Source: JANMZO01 sp963763135 | GTDB lineage: Bacteria > Actinomycetota > Acidimicrobiia > Acidimicrobiales > JANYDT01 | NCBI GenBank assembly: GCA_963763135.1 | Contig: CAVXNJ010000011.1 | Span: 1 to 64,000 of the forward strand | Length of the DNA stretch: 64,000 bases | Direction of reading: 5' to 3' | Shown here: piece after piece, positions 44,030-53,325 of the stretch | Layout: every line of letters begins with the position of its first letter | How positions within the stretch are numbered: the stretch's first letter is position 1 | The notes under the pieces: generated by a model | Database searches by the model: none | What the model saw: only the letters and a program-made list of their open reading frames with translations | What the model was told of the DNA's origin: nothing | Made by a program: the position numbers and the translations under genes

Positions 44030-44064
44030 ATTATTAGACGAAATGTTCTAGAATGCAATTCTAG
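44030..44064 (-). promoter_or_regulatory. Promoter and palindromic operator of the MBL/molybdopterin operon
   Basis: Minus strand: -35 TTGCAT (44058-44053), 17-nt spacer, -10 AATAAT (44035-44030), about 24 nt before a putative 5' end and the ATG at 43999. The palindrome CTAGAAT-GCA-ATTCTAG (44048-44064) overlaps the -35. It is the likely site of the TetR encoded at 39758. Confidence 0.65.
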
Positions 44065-44109
44065 TTTGATGCCCGTCGCCCAGCAGAACCCACGCCCATG
44101 CGAGGTCAC

Positions 44110-44721
44110 CTAAGCCACGCGGGCAGTCCCACCCGCTCGTCGCTCGTGATGTTGCGCGGTGAAGCGGAAGGCGCGCAGGTTGGCCGGCCAGATTCCCGGT
44201 CGCAGACCGGCCTTGCGCCATAGGTGGTCCAGGAAGTCTTCGGGATCGGGAAGCTGCTCCCACACGCTGGGGAGAAACACCGCCTGTCGTTCTCCGGCGC
44301 TGATCATCAGCCCGTCGAGGCCGGGCCGCAGTGCCCCTTTCAGTTCGGAGCGCGAGCGGACCTCGATCGGTGACAGCGGTGATAGCAGCGAGAGGGTGAT
44401 CTCGAGGTGCGCGTAGTCGGATGGCTGCAGCGCTGGAAGTCGGGGATCCGCGAACGCGGCGGAAAGCGCCAAGCGCGCAACGGCACAGCCCAACGGCTCG
44501 ACGCCTTCGATGGTGCCGACGCAACCATTCAAGCGCCCGTGGACCTTGAGGGTGACGAACGCTCCGACCCGACGGTGCAGCGCCGGCGGCAGCGATTCGA
44601 GCGGCGGCGGCACGGCGGAATGGCCGGCGAGCGCGGTGGCGATGGCGTTTTCGGCAATGTCGAGCAGCGCCTCGATGTCGTGCTGATCGAGGATTGGTTC
44701 AAGCGATGGCGAAGGCTCCAT
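44110..44721 (-). CDS. amrA: AmmeMemoRadiSam system protein A (AMMECR1 domain)
   Basis: 203 residues from ATG 44721, which lies inside the preceding Memo gene. AMMECR1 signature: FVTLKVHGRLNGCVGTIEGVEP and AFADPRLPALQPSDYAHLEI, then MISAGERQAVFLPSVWEQLPD. Part of the three-component AMMECR1-Memo-radical SAM set found across bacteria and archaea. The biochemical role is not settled; a role in modification chemistry has been proposed from gene linkage. All three genes overlap. Confidence 0.9.
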   Translation of the reverse strand: MEPSPSLEPILDQHDIEALLDIAENAIATALAGHSAVPPPLESLPPALHRRVGAFVTLKVHGRLNGCVGTIEGVEPLGCAVARLALSAAFADPRLPALQPSDYAHLEITLSLLSPLSPIEVRSRSELKGALRPGLDGLMISAGERQAVFLPSVWEQLPDPEDFLDHLWRKAGLRPGIWPANLRAFRFTAQHHERRAGGTARVA

Positions 44722-45535
44722 AGCCCACCACCCGTTCCTTGTCGCCGGCGGTGTCGCCGGAGTTGCGCAGGTCGATGGATTCGACCTGGAGATGTTTTCG
44801 ATGTGCCAAGCGGAGTAGGCCGCGCAACGGTCGGGCCCCGCAGGCGTCGCGGTCGGCGACGTCATCGGATCGCAGCCCGGCGATGGCGGCCGCGGTGCGG
44901 GAATCGAGGCTGACGGCGTCAGCGTAACGGTGGTAGTGCGACAGGTCGGTGCTGATGACCACGAGGGTCTCGGGCCCGGCCCACAGCGCCTCGAGGACCG
45001 ACGCCACCTCGTCGTCGGTGGCGTCGCCAACAATCACCGGGACCAGGCAGAAGTCGTCGAGAACCGTCTGGAGAAACGGAAGCTGGACCTCGAGGCTGTG
45101 CTCGGGAGCGTGGGCGGCGTCATTGAAGCCCACCCACGGGAACCGCCGCACCGCGGCCGCCGCCGTGCCGTCGACGGGGACAACTCCGAGCGGGCTCTCC
45201 CACGCGTCGGCTGAACTGAGGGCGAGCCCTCGGAGCGGCACGCGATGGCTGGGACCGAGGAGCACGACTCGGCGGATCGTGTCGTGGGCCGGTTGGACGC
45301 GCAAGTAGGCACTGGCCGCGATCGGCCCTGAGTAGACGAAGCCGGCATGCGGGACGACAAGCGCTTTCGGGACCGGCGCGACCGGATCCGGACGGACAGC
45401 GTCAAGGAACGACCGGTCAAGTACCGCTCGAAGCGAGGCAGCTTGGGCGGGGTAGAACGAACCTGCCACCGCTGGCGGCCGCACCGCCGGTGGCCGCTCC
45501 GCCGGTGGCCCCTCCGTCGCTGATGGGTTTGTCAT
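44699..45535 (-). CDS. amrB: AmmeMemoRadiSam system protein B (Memo-like)
   Basis: 278 residues from ATG 45535, overlapping the radical SAM stop (ATGA). Memo fold: AVAGSFYPAQAASLRAVLD at the start, VVPHAGFVYSGPIAASAYL, VVLLGPSHRVPL, FNDAAHAPEHSLEVQLPFL and VISTDLSHYHRYADAVSLD. The His, Asp and Cys residues match the extradiol-dioxygenase-like metal site of Memo (His in PHAG, His in EHSLE, Cys near DRDACGARP). Function as part of the triad unknown. Confidence 0.9.
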   Translation of the reverse strand: MTNPSATEGPPAERPPAVRPPAVAGSFYPAQAASLRAVLDRSFLDAVRPDPVAPVPKALVVPHAGFVYSGPIAASAYLRVQPAHDTIRRVVLLGPSHRVPLRGLALSSADAWESPLGVVPVDGTAAAAVRRFPWVGFNDAAHAPEHSLEVQLPFLQTVLDDFCLVPVIVGDATDDEVASVLEALWAGPETLVVISTDLSHYHRYADAVSLDSRTAAAIAGLRSDDVADRDACGARPLRGLLRLAHRKHLQVESIDLRNSGDTAGDKERVVGYGAFAIA

Positions 45536-46629
45536 GGCGTTCCCTTCCGGCCCTGCGGCCTGAGGACGACCGGCCGTCGTCGGGCGCCCCAATGTCCGGC
45601 GGGCCCGTCGAAGCGACCGGGGATCTTTGTGCCGCATCCCGTGCAGTGTCCGGTGTCGTCGAGCCGGTAGTCGCCGATGGTGTAGCCGTCGCGTGCGATG
45701 ACTCGCTGTGCGCAGCCGTGGCAATAGGTGCTCTGGCCGTCGAGGTCGTGGACGTTGCCGGTGTACGCGTAGCGGATGCCGTTCGCGGAGGCGATCGCCC
45801 GGGCCCGGGTCAGTGTCGCCGGTGGTGTGGCCGGTCGGTCCATCATCCGGTAGTCGGGGTGAAACGCGGTGAAGTGCATCGGCACGTCGGGTCCGAGATG
45901 CTCGACCACCCATGTCGTCATCTCGTGCAGTTCCCGGTCGCTGTCGTTCATGCCAGGGATGAGCAGCGTCGTGAGTTCAAACCACACGTCGGTCTCGTGT
46001 TTCAGATACTTGAGCGTGTCGAGCACGGCACCCAACTCGGCACCGCACGTGTGGCGGTAGAAGTCCTCGGTGAACCCCTTCAGGTCGACGTTGGCCGCGT
46101 CGAGATGGCGGTAGAAGCGCGCCCGTGGCTCGGGGCACATGTAGCCGGCCGTGACCGCCACTGCGGAGAGACCCAGTTCGTGACAAGCGTCGGCCACGTC
46201 TATCGCGTACTCGAAGAAGATGGTGGGATCGTTGTAGGTGAAGGCCACACTCCGACAACCCTGGTCGGTCGCAGCCCGGGCGATCGCTTCGGGTGACGCC
46301 TCATCGGCCAAGGTGTCGATCTCTTTGGACTTCGAGATGTCCCAGTTCTGGCAGAAGCGGCAGGCCAGGTTGCAGCCGGCCGTGCCGAAGCTGAAAATCG
46401 ATGATCCAGGCATGAAGTGATTGAGTGGCTTCTTCTCGATCGGATCCACGCAGAACCCGCTAGAACGCCCGTATGTCGTGAGCACAATGCCCTCACCCTG
46501 GCGAGCCCGCACGAAGCAGACGCCCTGCTGGCCGTCGCGCAGCTTGCAAGCGCGCGGGCACACGTCGCATTGGACCCGCCCGTCATCGAGGGCATGCCAA
46601 TACTCGGTGGAAATGGTGAATGGGTCCAT
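45532..46629 (-). CDS. amrS: AmmeMemoRadiSam system radical SAM enzyme
   Basis: 365 residues from ATG 46629; longer frames upstream only add repeat-encoded sequence. The N-terminal CDVCPRACKLRDGQQGVCFVR is followed by the radical SAM cluster motif CNLACRFCQNW (CxxxCxxC), the GTAGCNL and TYNDPT elements, and GLSAVAVTAGYMCPEP. A C-terminal zinc-like pair CHGCAQR...CTGCGTKIPG closes it. It generates a 5'-deoxyadenosyl radical; the target is unknown. Head gene of the triad. Confidence 0.92.
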   Translation of the reverse strand: MDPFTISTEYWHALDDGRVQCDVCPRACKLRDGQQGVCFVRARQGEGIVLTTYGRSSGFCVDPIEKKPLNHFMPGSSIFSFGTAGCNLACRFCQNWDISKSKEIDTLADEASPEAIARAATDQGCRSVAFTYNDPTIFFEYAIDVADACHELGLSAVAVTAGYMCPEPRARFYRHLDAANVDLKGFTEDFYRHTCGAELGAVLDTLKYLKHETDVWFELTTLLIPGMNDSDRELHEMTTWVVEHLGPDVPMHFTAFHPDYRMMDRPATPPATLTRARAIASANGIRYAYTGNVHDLDGQSTYCHGCAQRVIARDGYTIGDYRLDDTGHCTGCGTKIPGRFDGPAGHWGARRRPVVLRPQGRKGTP

Positions 46630-46649
46630 GAGATCAGCCCCTTCGTGCG

Positions 46650-46720
46650 GCTTTCGGGTCGTTCGTTTCGGGTGGTTCGTTTCGGGTGGCCCGTTTCGGG
46701 TCGTTCGTTTCGGGCAGGAC
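46650..46720. repeat. 14-15 bp imperfect tandem repeat upstream of the radical SAM gene
   Basis: Four to five units of the form TTTCGGGTsGTTCG (plus strand) stand just upstream of the amrS start. They occupy part of the 46630-47174 gap, which has no gene I can support; a 36-codon ORF at 46968-47078 has no sign of being real. Confidence 0.7.
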
Positions 46721-47147
46721 CTCGTTTCCCGGGAGGTGGCGTCCTTGCGACGATCATGCTTCTGCTGGCACCGTTTGGTCAGGGCCGAAGGGCCCCAAAC
46801 CTGCTCGTCGACTGGACTGTCTCGGATCGCCGGGCCGGGTCGCAAGTCGCTCATCCTCGACTTGTGAAGATAAGCGCGCGAATGAAATCGTGGTGCTGGA
46901 TGTTTCTGCGCCCAGAGCTCAGGGATGGGGTGCTCGACATGGGCCGCCGATTGGGTGGCGTTACACAATGAGCCATGGATCGGTTTCCGAGCGGGTGCGG
47001 CTGAGCGGCACGGTGACGTTCGAGGCAGCACGTTTCGCCCACCATCACATCGACAACGCCCGCGGCCACGAGCGTTGACCGGCGATCCCGCCCTGGCTTG
47101 GATGGCGAGGGTGCGACGGAGCTGGTGACCTTCGACCCTTTCCGACG

Positions 47148-47163
47148 ATACCTAGGGGGGTAT
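47148..47163 (+). promoter_or_regulatory. CsoR/CstR-family operator overlapping the promoter
   Basis: ATACC-TAGGGG-GGTAT (47148-47163): inverted ATACC/GGTAT arms around a G-run, the pattern bound by the CsoR family persulfide sensor CstR and by copper sensors. It overlaps a TATAAA -10 (47161-47166) that lies 8 nt before the ATG, so the mRNA is probably leaderless. No csoR/cstR gene is in the window. Confidence 0.5.
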
Positions 47164-47174
47164 AAACTGACGGT

Positions 47175-48797
47175 ATGGAAACTCCACTTCGGATCATCAT
47201 CATCGGTGGCGTGGCCGGCGGCATGAGTGCTGCGACACGGCTGCGTCGGCTCAACGAGCATGCATCGATCACGGTCTTGGAGCGGGGGGAACATGTGAGC
47301 TTCGCCAATTGCGGTTTGCCGTACCACCTCAGCGACACGATCGCGGATCGGGCCAGCCTGTTGTTGCACACGCCGGAGACGCTGGCAGCGCGTTTCCGGC
47401 TCGATGTGCGGACGCGTCACGAGGTCCTCGGCATCGACCGGGCCGCCCACACGGTGTCGGTACGCGACCTCGATGCCGGTACCACTGAGGACATCGTCTA
47501 CGACAAGTTGATCCTCAGCCCCGGTGCCGCTGCCGTGCGGCCGCCGCTTCCCGGCGTCGACAAGGCATTCGTGCTGCGCAGCGTCACCGACCTCGACCAT
47601 CTCAAGCACGCCGTCGTCAGCCGCGGCGACGACGTCGTAGTCGTGGGCGCCGGGTTCATCGGCGTCGAGGTGGCCGAGAACCTTGCTGGTGCCGGCAAGC
47701 GGGTCACCATCATCGAGGCGGCCCCCCAGGTGCTGCCCCCACTCGACGCGGAGATGGCGGCGATCGTCGCCCAGGAGCTACGCCGCCACGACGTCACCCT
47801 GCATCTCGGCACCGGTGTGACCTCCATCGACGATGCTTCCGTCACGCTTACCGACGGTCGTGTCGTGCCCGCCGACCTCGTCGTGCTCGCCGTTGGGGTC
47901 CGCCCTGAAGACGGCCTTGCCCGGACTGCGGGCCTTGATGTGCACGAGCGCGGCGGCATCGTCGTGAGTGAGACATTGCAGACCAACGATCCCGACATCT
48001 ACGCCGTCGGTGACGCCGCCCTCGTGACCGACCCACTTGGCAACGCCGCCTTCGTGGCCCTGGCCTGGGGTGCCAACCGGCAGGGCCGTCTGGTCGCCGA
48101 CCACATCATGGGCCACCCGGTCAACTTCGGGAGCCATCCGGCCACCGCCATTGCCAAGGTGTTCGACCTTGCCGTGGCGTCGACCGGGCTGAGCGAGCGC
48201 CAGTTGCGAGCGCAGGGCATCGACCCGACGGTGGTGCACACCCACCCGGGGTCACACGCCGGCTACTACCCGGGTGCTGAGACCATCCACCTCAAGCTGC
48301 TGTTCGAGGCTGCCACTGGGAGGATCTACGGCGCGCAAGCCGTTGGCGGCGAAGGTACCGACAAGCGCATCGACGTGCTCGCCACCGCGATGCACGCAGG
48401 GCTGCGGGCCGATCAACTGGCCGACATCCCGCTCGCTTATGCGCCGCCGTTCGGCAGTGCCAAAGACCCCGTCAACATGCTCGGCTATATCGCCGAGAAC
48501 CTCATGGACGGCCTCGCCCACACCGTGCAATGGCACGAGGTCGCCACCGACCCTCGGATGCTCGTCGACGTCCGTGAGAAGACGGAGTTCGACGCCGGTG
48601 CCATTCCCGGCGCCATCAACATCCCCCTGCCCGATCTGCGCGACCACCTCCACGAGTTCGAGGGCCGACAAGTGCTGGTCTACTGTCAGGTTGGCATGCG
48701 GGGCCACACCGCCGCGATGCTGATGGCAGGCGAAGGCTACGACGCGGTGAACCTCGACGGCGGCTACCTCACCTGGTTGTCGGCCACCACACCCTGA
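47175..48797 (+). CDS. cdr: CoA-disulfide reductase fused to a rhodanese domain
   Basis: 540 residues. Two dinucleotide-binding motifs (IIIIGGVAGGMSAATRLRRL for FAD; VVVVGAGFIGVEVAENLAG for NAD(P)H) and the active-site SFANCGLPYHLSD with the single redox Cys, typical of CoA-disulfide and NADH-persulfide reductases. The C-terminal rhodanese domain (LVDVREKTEFDAGAIPGAIN; LVYCQVGMRGHTAA) has its catalytic Cys. Such fusions reduce CoA persulfide and polysulfide. The CstR-like operator supports a persulfide-response role. Confidence 0.9.
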   Translation: METPLRIIIIGGVAGGMSAATRLRRLNEHASITVLERGEHVSFANCGLPYHLSDTIADRASLLLHTPETLAARFRLDVRTRHEVLGIDRAAHTVSVRDLDAGTTEDIVYDKLILSPGAAAVRPPLPGVDKAFVLRSVTDLDHLKHAVVSRGDDVVVVGAGFIGVEVAENLAGAGKRVTIIEAAPQVLPPLDAEMAAIVAQELRRHDVTLHLGTGVTSIDDASVTLTDGRVVPADLVVLAVGVRPEDGLARTAGLDVHERGGIVVSETLQTNDPDIYAVGDAALVTDPLGNAAFVALAWGANRQGRLVADHIMGHPVNFGSHPATAIAKVFDLAVASTGLSERQLRAQGIDPTVVHTHPGSHAGYYPGAETIHLKLLFEAATGRIYGAQAVGGEGTDKRIDVLATAMHAGLRADQLADIPLAYAPPFGSAKDPVNMLGYIAENLMDGLAHTVQWHEVATDPRMLVDVREKTEFDAGAIPGAINIPLPDLRDHLHEFEGRQVLVYCQVGMRGHTAAMLMAGEGYDAVNLDGGYLTWLSATTP

Positions 48798-49019
48798 ATG
48801 GCAGGAGTCCGGGTCCCGTGGTCTGTACGAGGGGCAAGTTGACTTCACCAGCCCTTGACCGTTGACACGCACTACTTCCTCGAACCCTCCACGACTCGCA
48901 CGCACGAGCGAGGAACAATGCTAGGTAAACATATTATTCTATCGATGCTGTTCTTCGGTGCGCGACGTTGAATCGCAGGATCCGTATCCGAGCGTCGTGG
49001 GCGTCGCTGTTCACGGAAA

Positions 49020-51264
49020 TCAGACGGGGACCGGGTTCTGTTCCATCGGCAAGTTGATCTGTTCGCCGGGAATCTCACCCGAACGCCACAATTGCGTGAT
49101 CACCTTCACCACGCCGACGAGAGGGGTAAGCAGCAGCGCCCCGAGCATGCCCGCAGCGGCTCCGCCGACCAGCGCGGCAAGTAGCGAGGCGACCGCGGAC
49201 ACGTCGATGGCCTTGGAGATGATCGAAGGTCCCATCACGTGATTTTCGAAGAACTGATACGTCACGAACGCGACCAATGCGATGGCGGCCTGCACTGGCC
49301 CGACGGTGAACGCAAGTATGACGAGCGGCGTGCCGCCGAGCAGCCCGCCGATCTGCGGCACGAAGTTGGTGACGAACGCCCACAATGCGAGTGCCGGCGC
49401 GAGCGGGACGCGGCAGGACCACTGCCGTGATGAGAACGAACAACCCGTCAAGGGCAGCGATGACGGCCGAACCGGCGAGGTAGCCGCCGATCGCAACGCG
49501 GGCGACGTCGATCACTTTTCCGTATTGGCGGCGATAGCGAACCGGCACTCGACGGCGGACATCGCCAATGAGACGAGGTCCATCGAGAAGGAGAGCAACG
49601 GCTAATAGAAGGGTCCAGAACACGTCTGCCATTCGAGCGCCGATGGTCGGGAGGATCTTCTCGCTGCTCGTTGGTTTGAAGGTATTGGGAAGATCGTCGA
49701 GCTGAGTCTTGACCCATTCGGCGGCATGGTGGGCGCGCAATGTCGGACCGATCACTGGCGCCGTTTCGTAACGGCTCACGGCGCGGGTCAATTCGGTGGA
49801 GAGCGACGCCGAGCCCTTGGTACGGGCCTGTGCGGCTAGAACTGCCACGCCCAAGAACACGACGATCGCCAACACCATCACGATCGATGCCGCAACACCG
49901 CGACTGATGTGCGGCACTCGGCGCCTGATGGATGCGACGGCTCGATCCAGCCCGACGGACAGCAGCACGGCGATTGCGAACCACGCAGTGAATCCGCGGA
50001 GGTGACCCAGAAGCATCCATACCAGTGAACCGGCGATGGTCGTGCCCGCGACCACGGACAAGCCGCGCGCCGAAAGCAGCGGGCTCCACCACGCCACGCC
50101 CGATGATCGGAACAGCGGTTCGCTCGGTACCGGCCCAGCCTGCGACTCGGATGGGGGCCGCCGACCGGTGCCCTGGAGGCCGTCCACGGCATCGGCATCG
50201 ACGGCCGAGGCGCGATCTCCCTCGGTCAGCTGTGTCGCACTGAACGCCGCAACGAACGCTACAGCCGCTGTTGCGAGGATGAGCCCGGCCGTGCCCGCCG
50301 CGGCATAACCAACGGCGAAGGACAGCACCCACGTCGCTGCGCCCGGTCGAAGTTCCGATCGTGAACCGAGTTTTTGACGCGCCGCGAGAGCCCCGGCGGC
50401 AAGTAGCAGGGCGATACCCAGAGCGACCACGTTCGCCACATCGCTTTGCACGAGCGCCACGATCAGAAGCGGTGTGAACCCCACCACACACCCCAGGGTG
50501 GCGACCGGCGCCCAGAGGCCAGCCCACGTCCCTAGCACTAGACCGCCCGGGATACCCATGGCCCAGCATGCGAAGCCCACCACCGCCCCGGTGCCGACGG
50601 CGAGAACGATCGACCAGCGGTAGAGCGTTCCGGCTCGGTCATCAATGAGCTTCCAGCGGTCCCGGATGGCCTTTCGCCGCGGTCGCGGCCATCGCGAGAT
50701 GACCCGATCCACGGCTGCCGTTCCCGTTCCCTGCAGGAATGCGCCGAGGACGATGACCACCACCAGATCGCCGATCGACGAACTGAGTCCGCTCGTAGTG
50801 GGTTGCCCTGCGACGACCGTCGTTCCGGCCCGAGCGAGTGATGAGCGGATACCTGCTTCGATCCGCATGCTTTTAGCGACCCTCGCGGGCATGCTCGTCG
50901 AGCCGAGATCCTTCACAAAGCTCGATAGCACTTCGCCCAAGCGTTCGGCTTGATGCGTGATGTCCCGGGTCACCGCCAGCCCGATACCGACGATCACCGC
51001 AAACGTGAGCAGCGAGACGATTGCTGCCGCGAGCCCGTGGCCGAGGCTCCGCCCAAACCTCCGCCGCAGCGGTGCGGTGAGATAGGCCAGCGCAACGGCA
51101 AGCATGACCAGACCGAGCACATGAGTGAGGTGCATCGTGGTGCGTACCAGCGCCACGACCAGAAATACCAAACCTACGAACCCGGCCAGTGCCGTGACGT
51201 GGGCTCGCCTGAGCTGCCCACTTTCCAAGTTCTGCTCCGCAATGGGAGGAACGTCAGCTTCCAT
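49020..51264 (-). CDS. Double-length AI-2E (PerM) family membrane protein, frameshifted
   Basis: Two AI-2E-like halves in one frame of about 747 residues. The N-terminal half (about residues 20-330) has repeated hydrophobic segments including GLVMLAVALAYLTAPLRRRFG and LGAFLQGTGTAAVDR; it is diverged. The C-terminal half has the classic AI-2E features: FAIAVLLSVGLDRAVASIRRR, VIAALDGLFVLITAVVL, ALWAFVTNFVPQIGGLLGG and YQFFENHVMGPSIIS. The two parts of the second half are split by one extra C at about 49410; without it the frame is continuous. The family exports autoinducer-2 or acts in stress; the tandem form is uncommon. Confidence 0.75.
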
Positions 51265-51305
51265 GCGTAATGCTTCCGTGATGTTGGATCGTCTGTGATG
51301 TTGGA

Positions 51306-51848
51306 TTAGGACGGGCTCCGCCCGGCCGCCCGTGCACCCGCTGTCACGTAGGGAACGCGGAACGAACCGATCGCGCGCAAGGGACGCTCGTTGGCCGCCC
51401 TGTCGTTCGGGCGGGCCGAGGCCTGCACAAAGGAGCGCAGGGCCCGCAGCGATCGACGGTTGCGGGCTTCTGTCAACGTCTCAATGAAAGGGCGCGCCAC
51501 ACGTAACCCCAGGCTCAGCGGTTCTTCGAAAAACTGAACGGTGGAGTGGTTCAAACCTTGGGGTTCGACGCGGAAGCGAACCTTTCCCCTGCCGAACGGA
51601 CGGACCCGCACCTTCAGCTCGAGCGTGCGGTCGCGCATTACGAAGGCGAGCGATTGTGTCTTGTCGCCGACACGAAAGGGTCCGATTCCGACCTCATGAC
51701 GAAACTCGGAACCCGGCTCGGGCCAGTGTTCATCCACGGACAGGGTGGCCTTGGCACCCGCGAGCCAGTACGGGTACGTGGTCGGATCGGTGACAACGGC
51801 GAATAGTAGGTCGGCAGAAACTGCGACGTTGATAGAGGTTGTCGACAT
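51306..51848 (-). CDS. SRPBCC/polyketide-cyclase-like protein
   Basis: Start at ATG 51848 after AGGAGAAGG. 180 residues: TSINVAVSADLLFAVVTDPTTYPYWLAGA at the start (the START-like lead) and a beta-rich body (SEFRHEVGIGPFRVGDKTQS; LELKVRVRPFGRGKVRF), then a helix EEPLSLGLRVARPFIETLTEARNR. Ligand unknown. The C-terminal 45 residues are basic and disordered. Isolated gene near the TetR at 52273. Confidence 0.75.
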   Translation of the reverse strand: MSTTSINVAVSADLLFAVVTDPTTYPYWLAGAKATLSVDEHWPEPGSEFRHEVGIGPFRVGDKTQSLAFVMRDRTLELKVRVRPFGRGKVRFRVEPQGLNHSTVQFFEEPLSLGLRVARPFIETLTEARNRRSLRALRSFVQASARPNDRAANERPLRAIGSFRVPYVTAGARAAGRSPS

Positions 51849-52223
51849 CGGCCTTCTCCTTGGTGTGTTTGGGCTTTGCGCAATTCGGGCGTCTAATGCG
51901 TGACTTGTTGTGGTGCTTTTACCGGTCGCAGCGGTGTGGCACAACGGAACTGCGGATGGGCTCAGGCTTGTACTTTCCTGGGAATTCGAACACGCGAGGT
52001 TCTTGCCGACGGCACCGCCGGCAAGGGTTTGTCGAACGCTCGTCCGAGCGCGTTCTTTTCGGTGACCATAAGCAGGTGGTCAATACCCGCTCAACGGTCG
52101 GCCAAAACGCTCGTAGAAATCCGTGGGCGCATCGGTGGTCAGAGCGGTCGGAACTCGAGGTCACGAAACGATACGTGTCAAGGCGATCACGACCATCGTC
52201 AGAGCACCCGTGGTCGAGAAGCA

Positions 52224-52266
52224 ACTAAATGAGACAATTGATTTAGTAAGTAATTCGTCTTAGATT
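52224..52266 (+). promoter_or_regulatory. TetR promoter with 7-bp inverted repeat
   Basis: ACTAAAT (52224-52230) and ATTTAGT (52241-52247) form an inverted repeat with a 10-nt spacer. TTGATT (52238-52243), a 17-nt spacer and TAGATT (52261-52266) make a promoter whose +1 falls at the ATG (52273), so a leaderless mRNA. The repeat covers the -35 and is the likely autorepression site. Confidence 0.55.
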
Positions 52267-52272
52267 GACCCA

Positions 52273-52945
52273 ATGGGAAGACGAGGTGATGACTCTCGGA
52301 TGGCGCTGATCGCGCACGCGGAGCGGATGTTTGCTGAACGTGGTGTCGAGGCGGTGTCTCTGCGGGATGTGAACACGGCAGCGGGTCAGCGGAATCATTC
52401 GGCGGCCCAGTATCACTTCGGTGATCGGGCCGGCCTGATCGCGGCGGTGTATGAGTCACGGATGAGCGTGGTGAACGAACGGCGAGTGCGCATGTTGCAG
52501 GAGCTGGATGCGAGTGGTCGCGACGATGACCTGGCGGCGTTGGTGGAGGTGTTGGTCGTGCCGATGGTCGAGGTTGTAGCGGAGACCGCGGGTTGGTACG
52601 GGCGCTTCGTCGCTCAGTTGCGCTGGGACCGCGTTCGGTGCTGACGTCCTCGCCGGCCTCCCTTCGCTGGCGAGTGCGCGTGTGACGGTGCGCCGTTTGC
52701 AGCGATGCCTCGGTCATCTTCCGGTGGCGGTGCGGCACAGTCGAACCGACCAACTGGTCACGCTGTTGTTCGGCTCGGTCGCTGGTTGGGAATGGGCCCG
52801 TGATCGTGGCGCCCGGCGTCTGCCTGTGGATCTTCTCGTAGCGGAACTCATCTCGACAGGCGTGAGCCTCCTCGAGGCACCCCTGGGCTCCTCCCGTTCC
52901 ACCTCAACCTCTGCTGCGTCGCCGCTTGTCGCACGTCGCAGTTGA
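52273..52945 (+). CDS. TetR-family regulator, frameshifted
   Basis: The N-terminal HTH (ALIAHAERMFAERGVEAVSLRDVNTAAGQRNHSAAQYHFGD) is in the frame that stops at 52644. The ligand-binding half (RVTVRRLQRCLGHLPVAVRH, LLFGSVAGWEWARDRGA) is in the next frame to 52945. The length exceeds a multiple of three by one; deleting one G of GGG near 52625 restores 223 residues with LRWTAFGADVLAGLPSLASA. Upstream is a palindrome/leaderless promoter. Target genes unknown. Confidence 0.75.
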
Positions 52946-53166
52946 TCGGAGACGGCAACCTTGCGTCTGTGGTGATGCCCGAGACGTTCACGGACTTCGT
53001 CGACCTGGTCGTTCCGGAGCTGCAACGGCGCAGTCGGATGAAGCAGGCCTATACGGTGGGCACGTTGCGGACGAAGCTCTTCGGGCGACCTCGTCTGCCG
53101 TCGTCACACGTCGCAAGCGAACTGCGGTTTCACGAATCACCTGACGGGTTGAACGCGACAGTGTGA
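52942..53166 (+). pseudogene. 3' remnant of a nitrilotriacetate-monooxygenase-like (LLM) gene
   Basis: The frame encodes FTDFVDLVVPELQRRSRMKQ and then AYTVGTLRTKLFGRP, the conserved C-terminus of NtaA/SnaA/DszA-type FMN-dependent monooxygenases. Nothing upstream codes for the missing 380 residues. It overlaps the end of the TetR gene. A deletion is the simplest explanation. Confidence 0.65.
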
Positions 53167-53325
53167 GAGGAAGCAGAGCGGAGGTTGGAAGCAGAGCGGT
53201 GGTTATACGTCTCGGTGGTGTGTGCGGGCGGCGTCGCCAAAGGAGCGGAGGAACTTTCGAAGTTGGCGTACTTCACGGAACCCGGACGAAACAGATCGAG
53301 TACGCGACGCGCCTGCTGGTTGCGC

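Noticed and set aside
46968..47078. 36-codon plus-strand ORF
   Set aside because: No ribosome site or homology; chance open frame in a regulatory gap.
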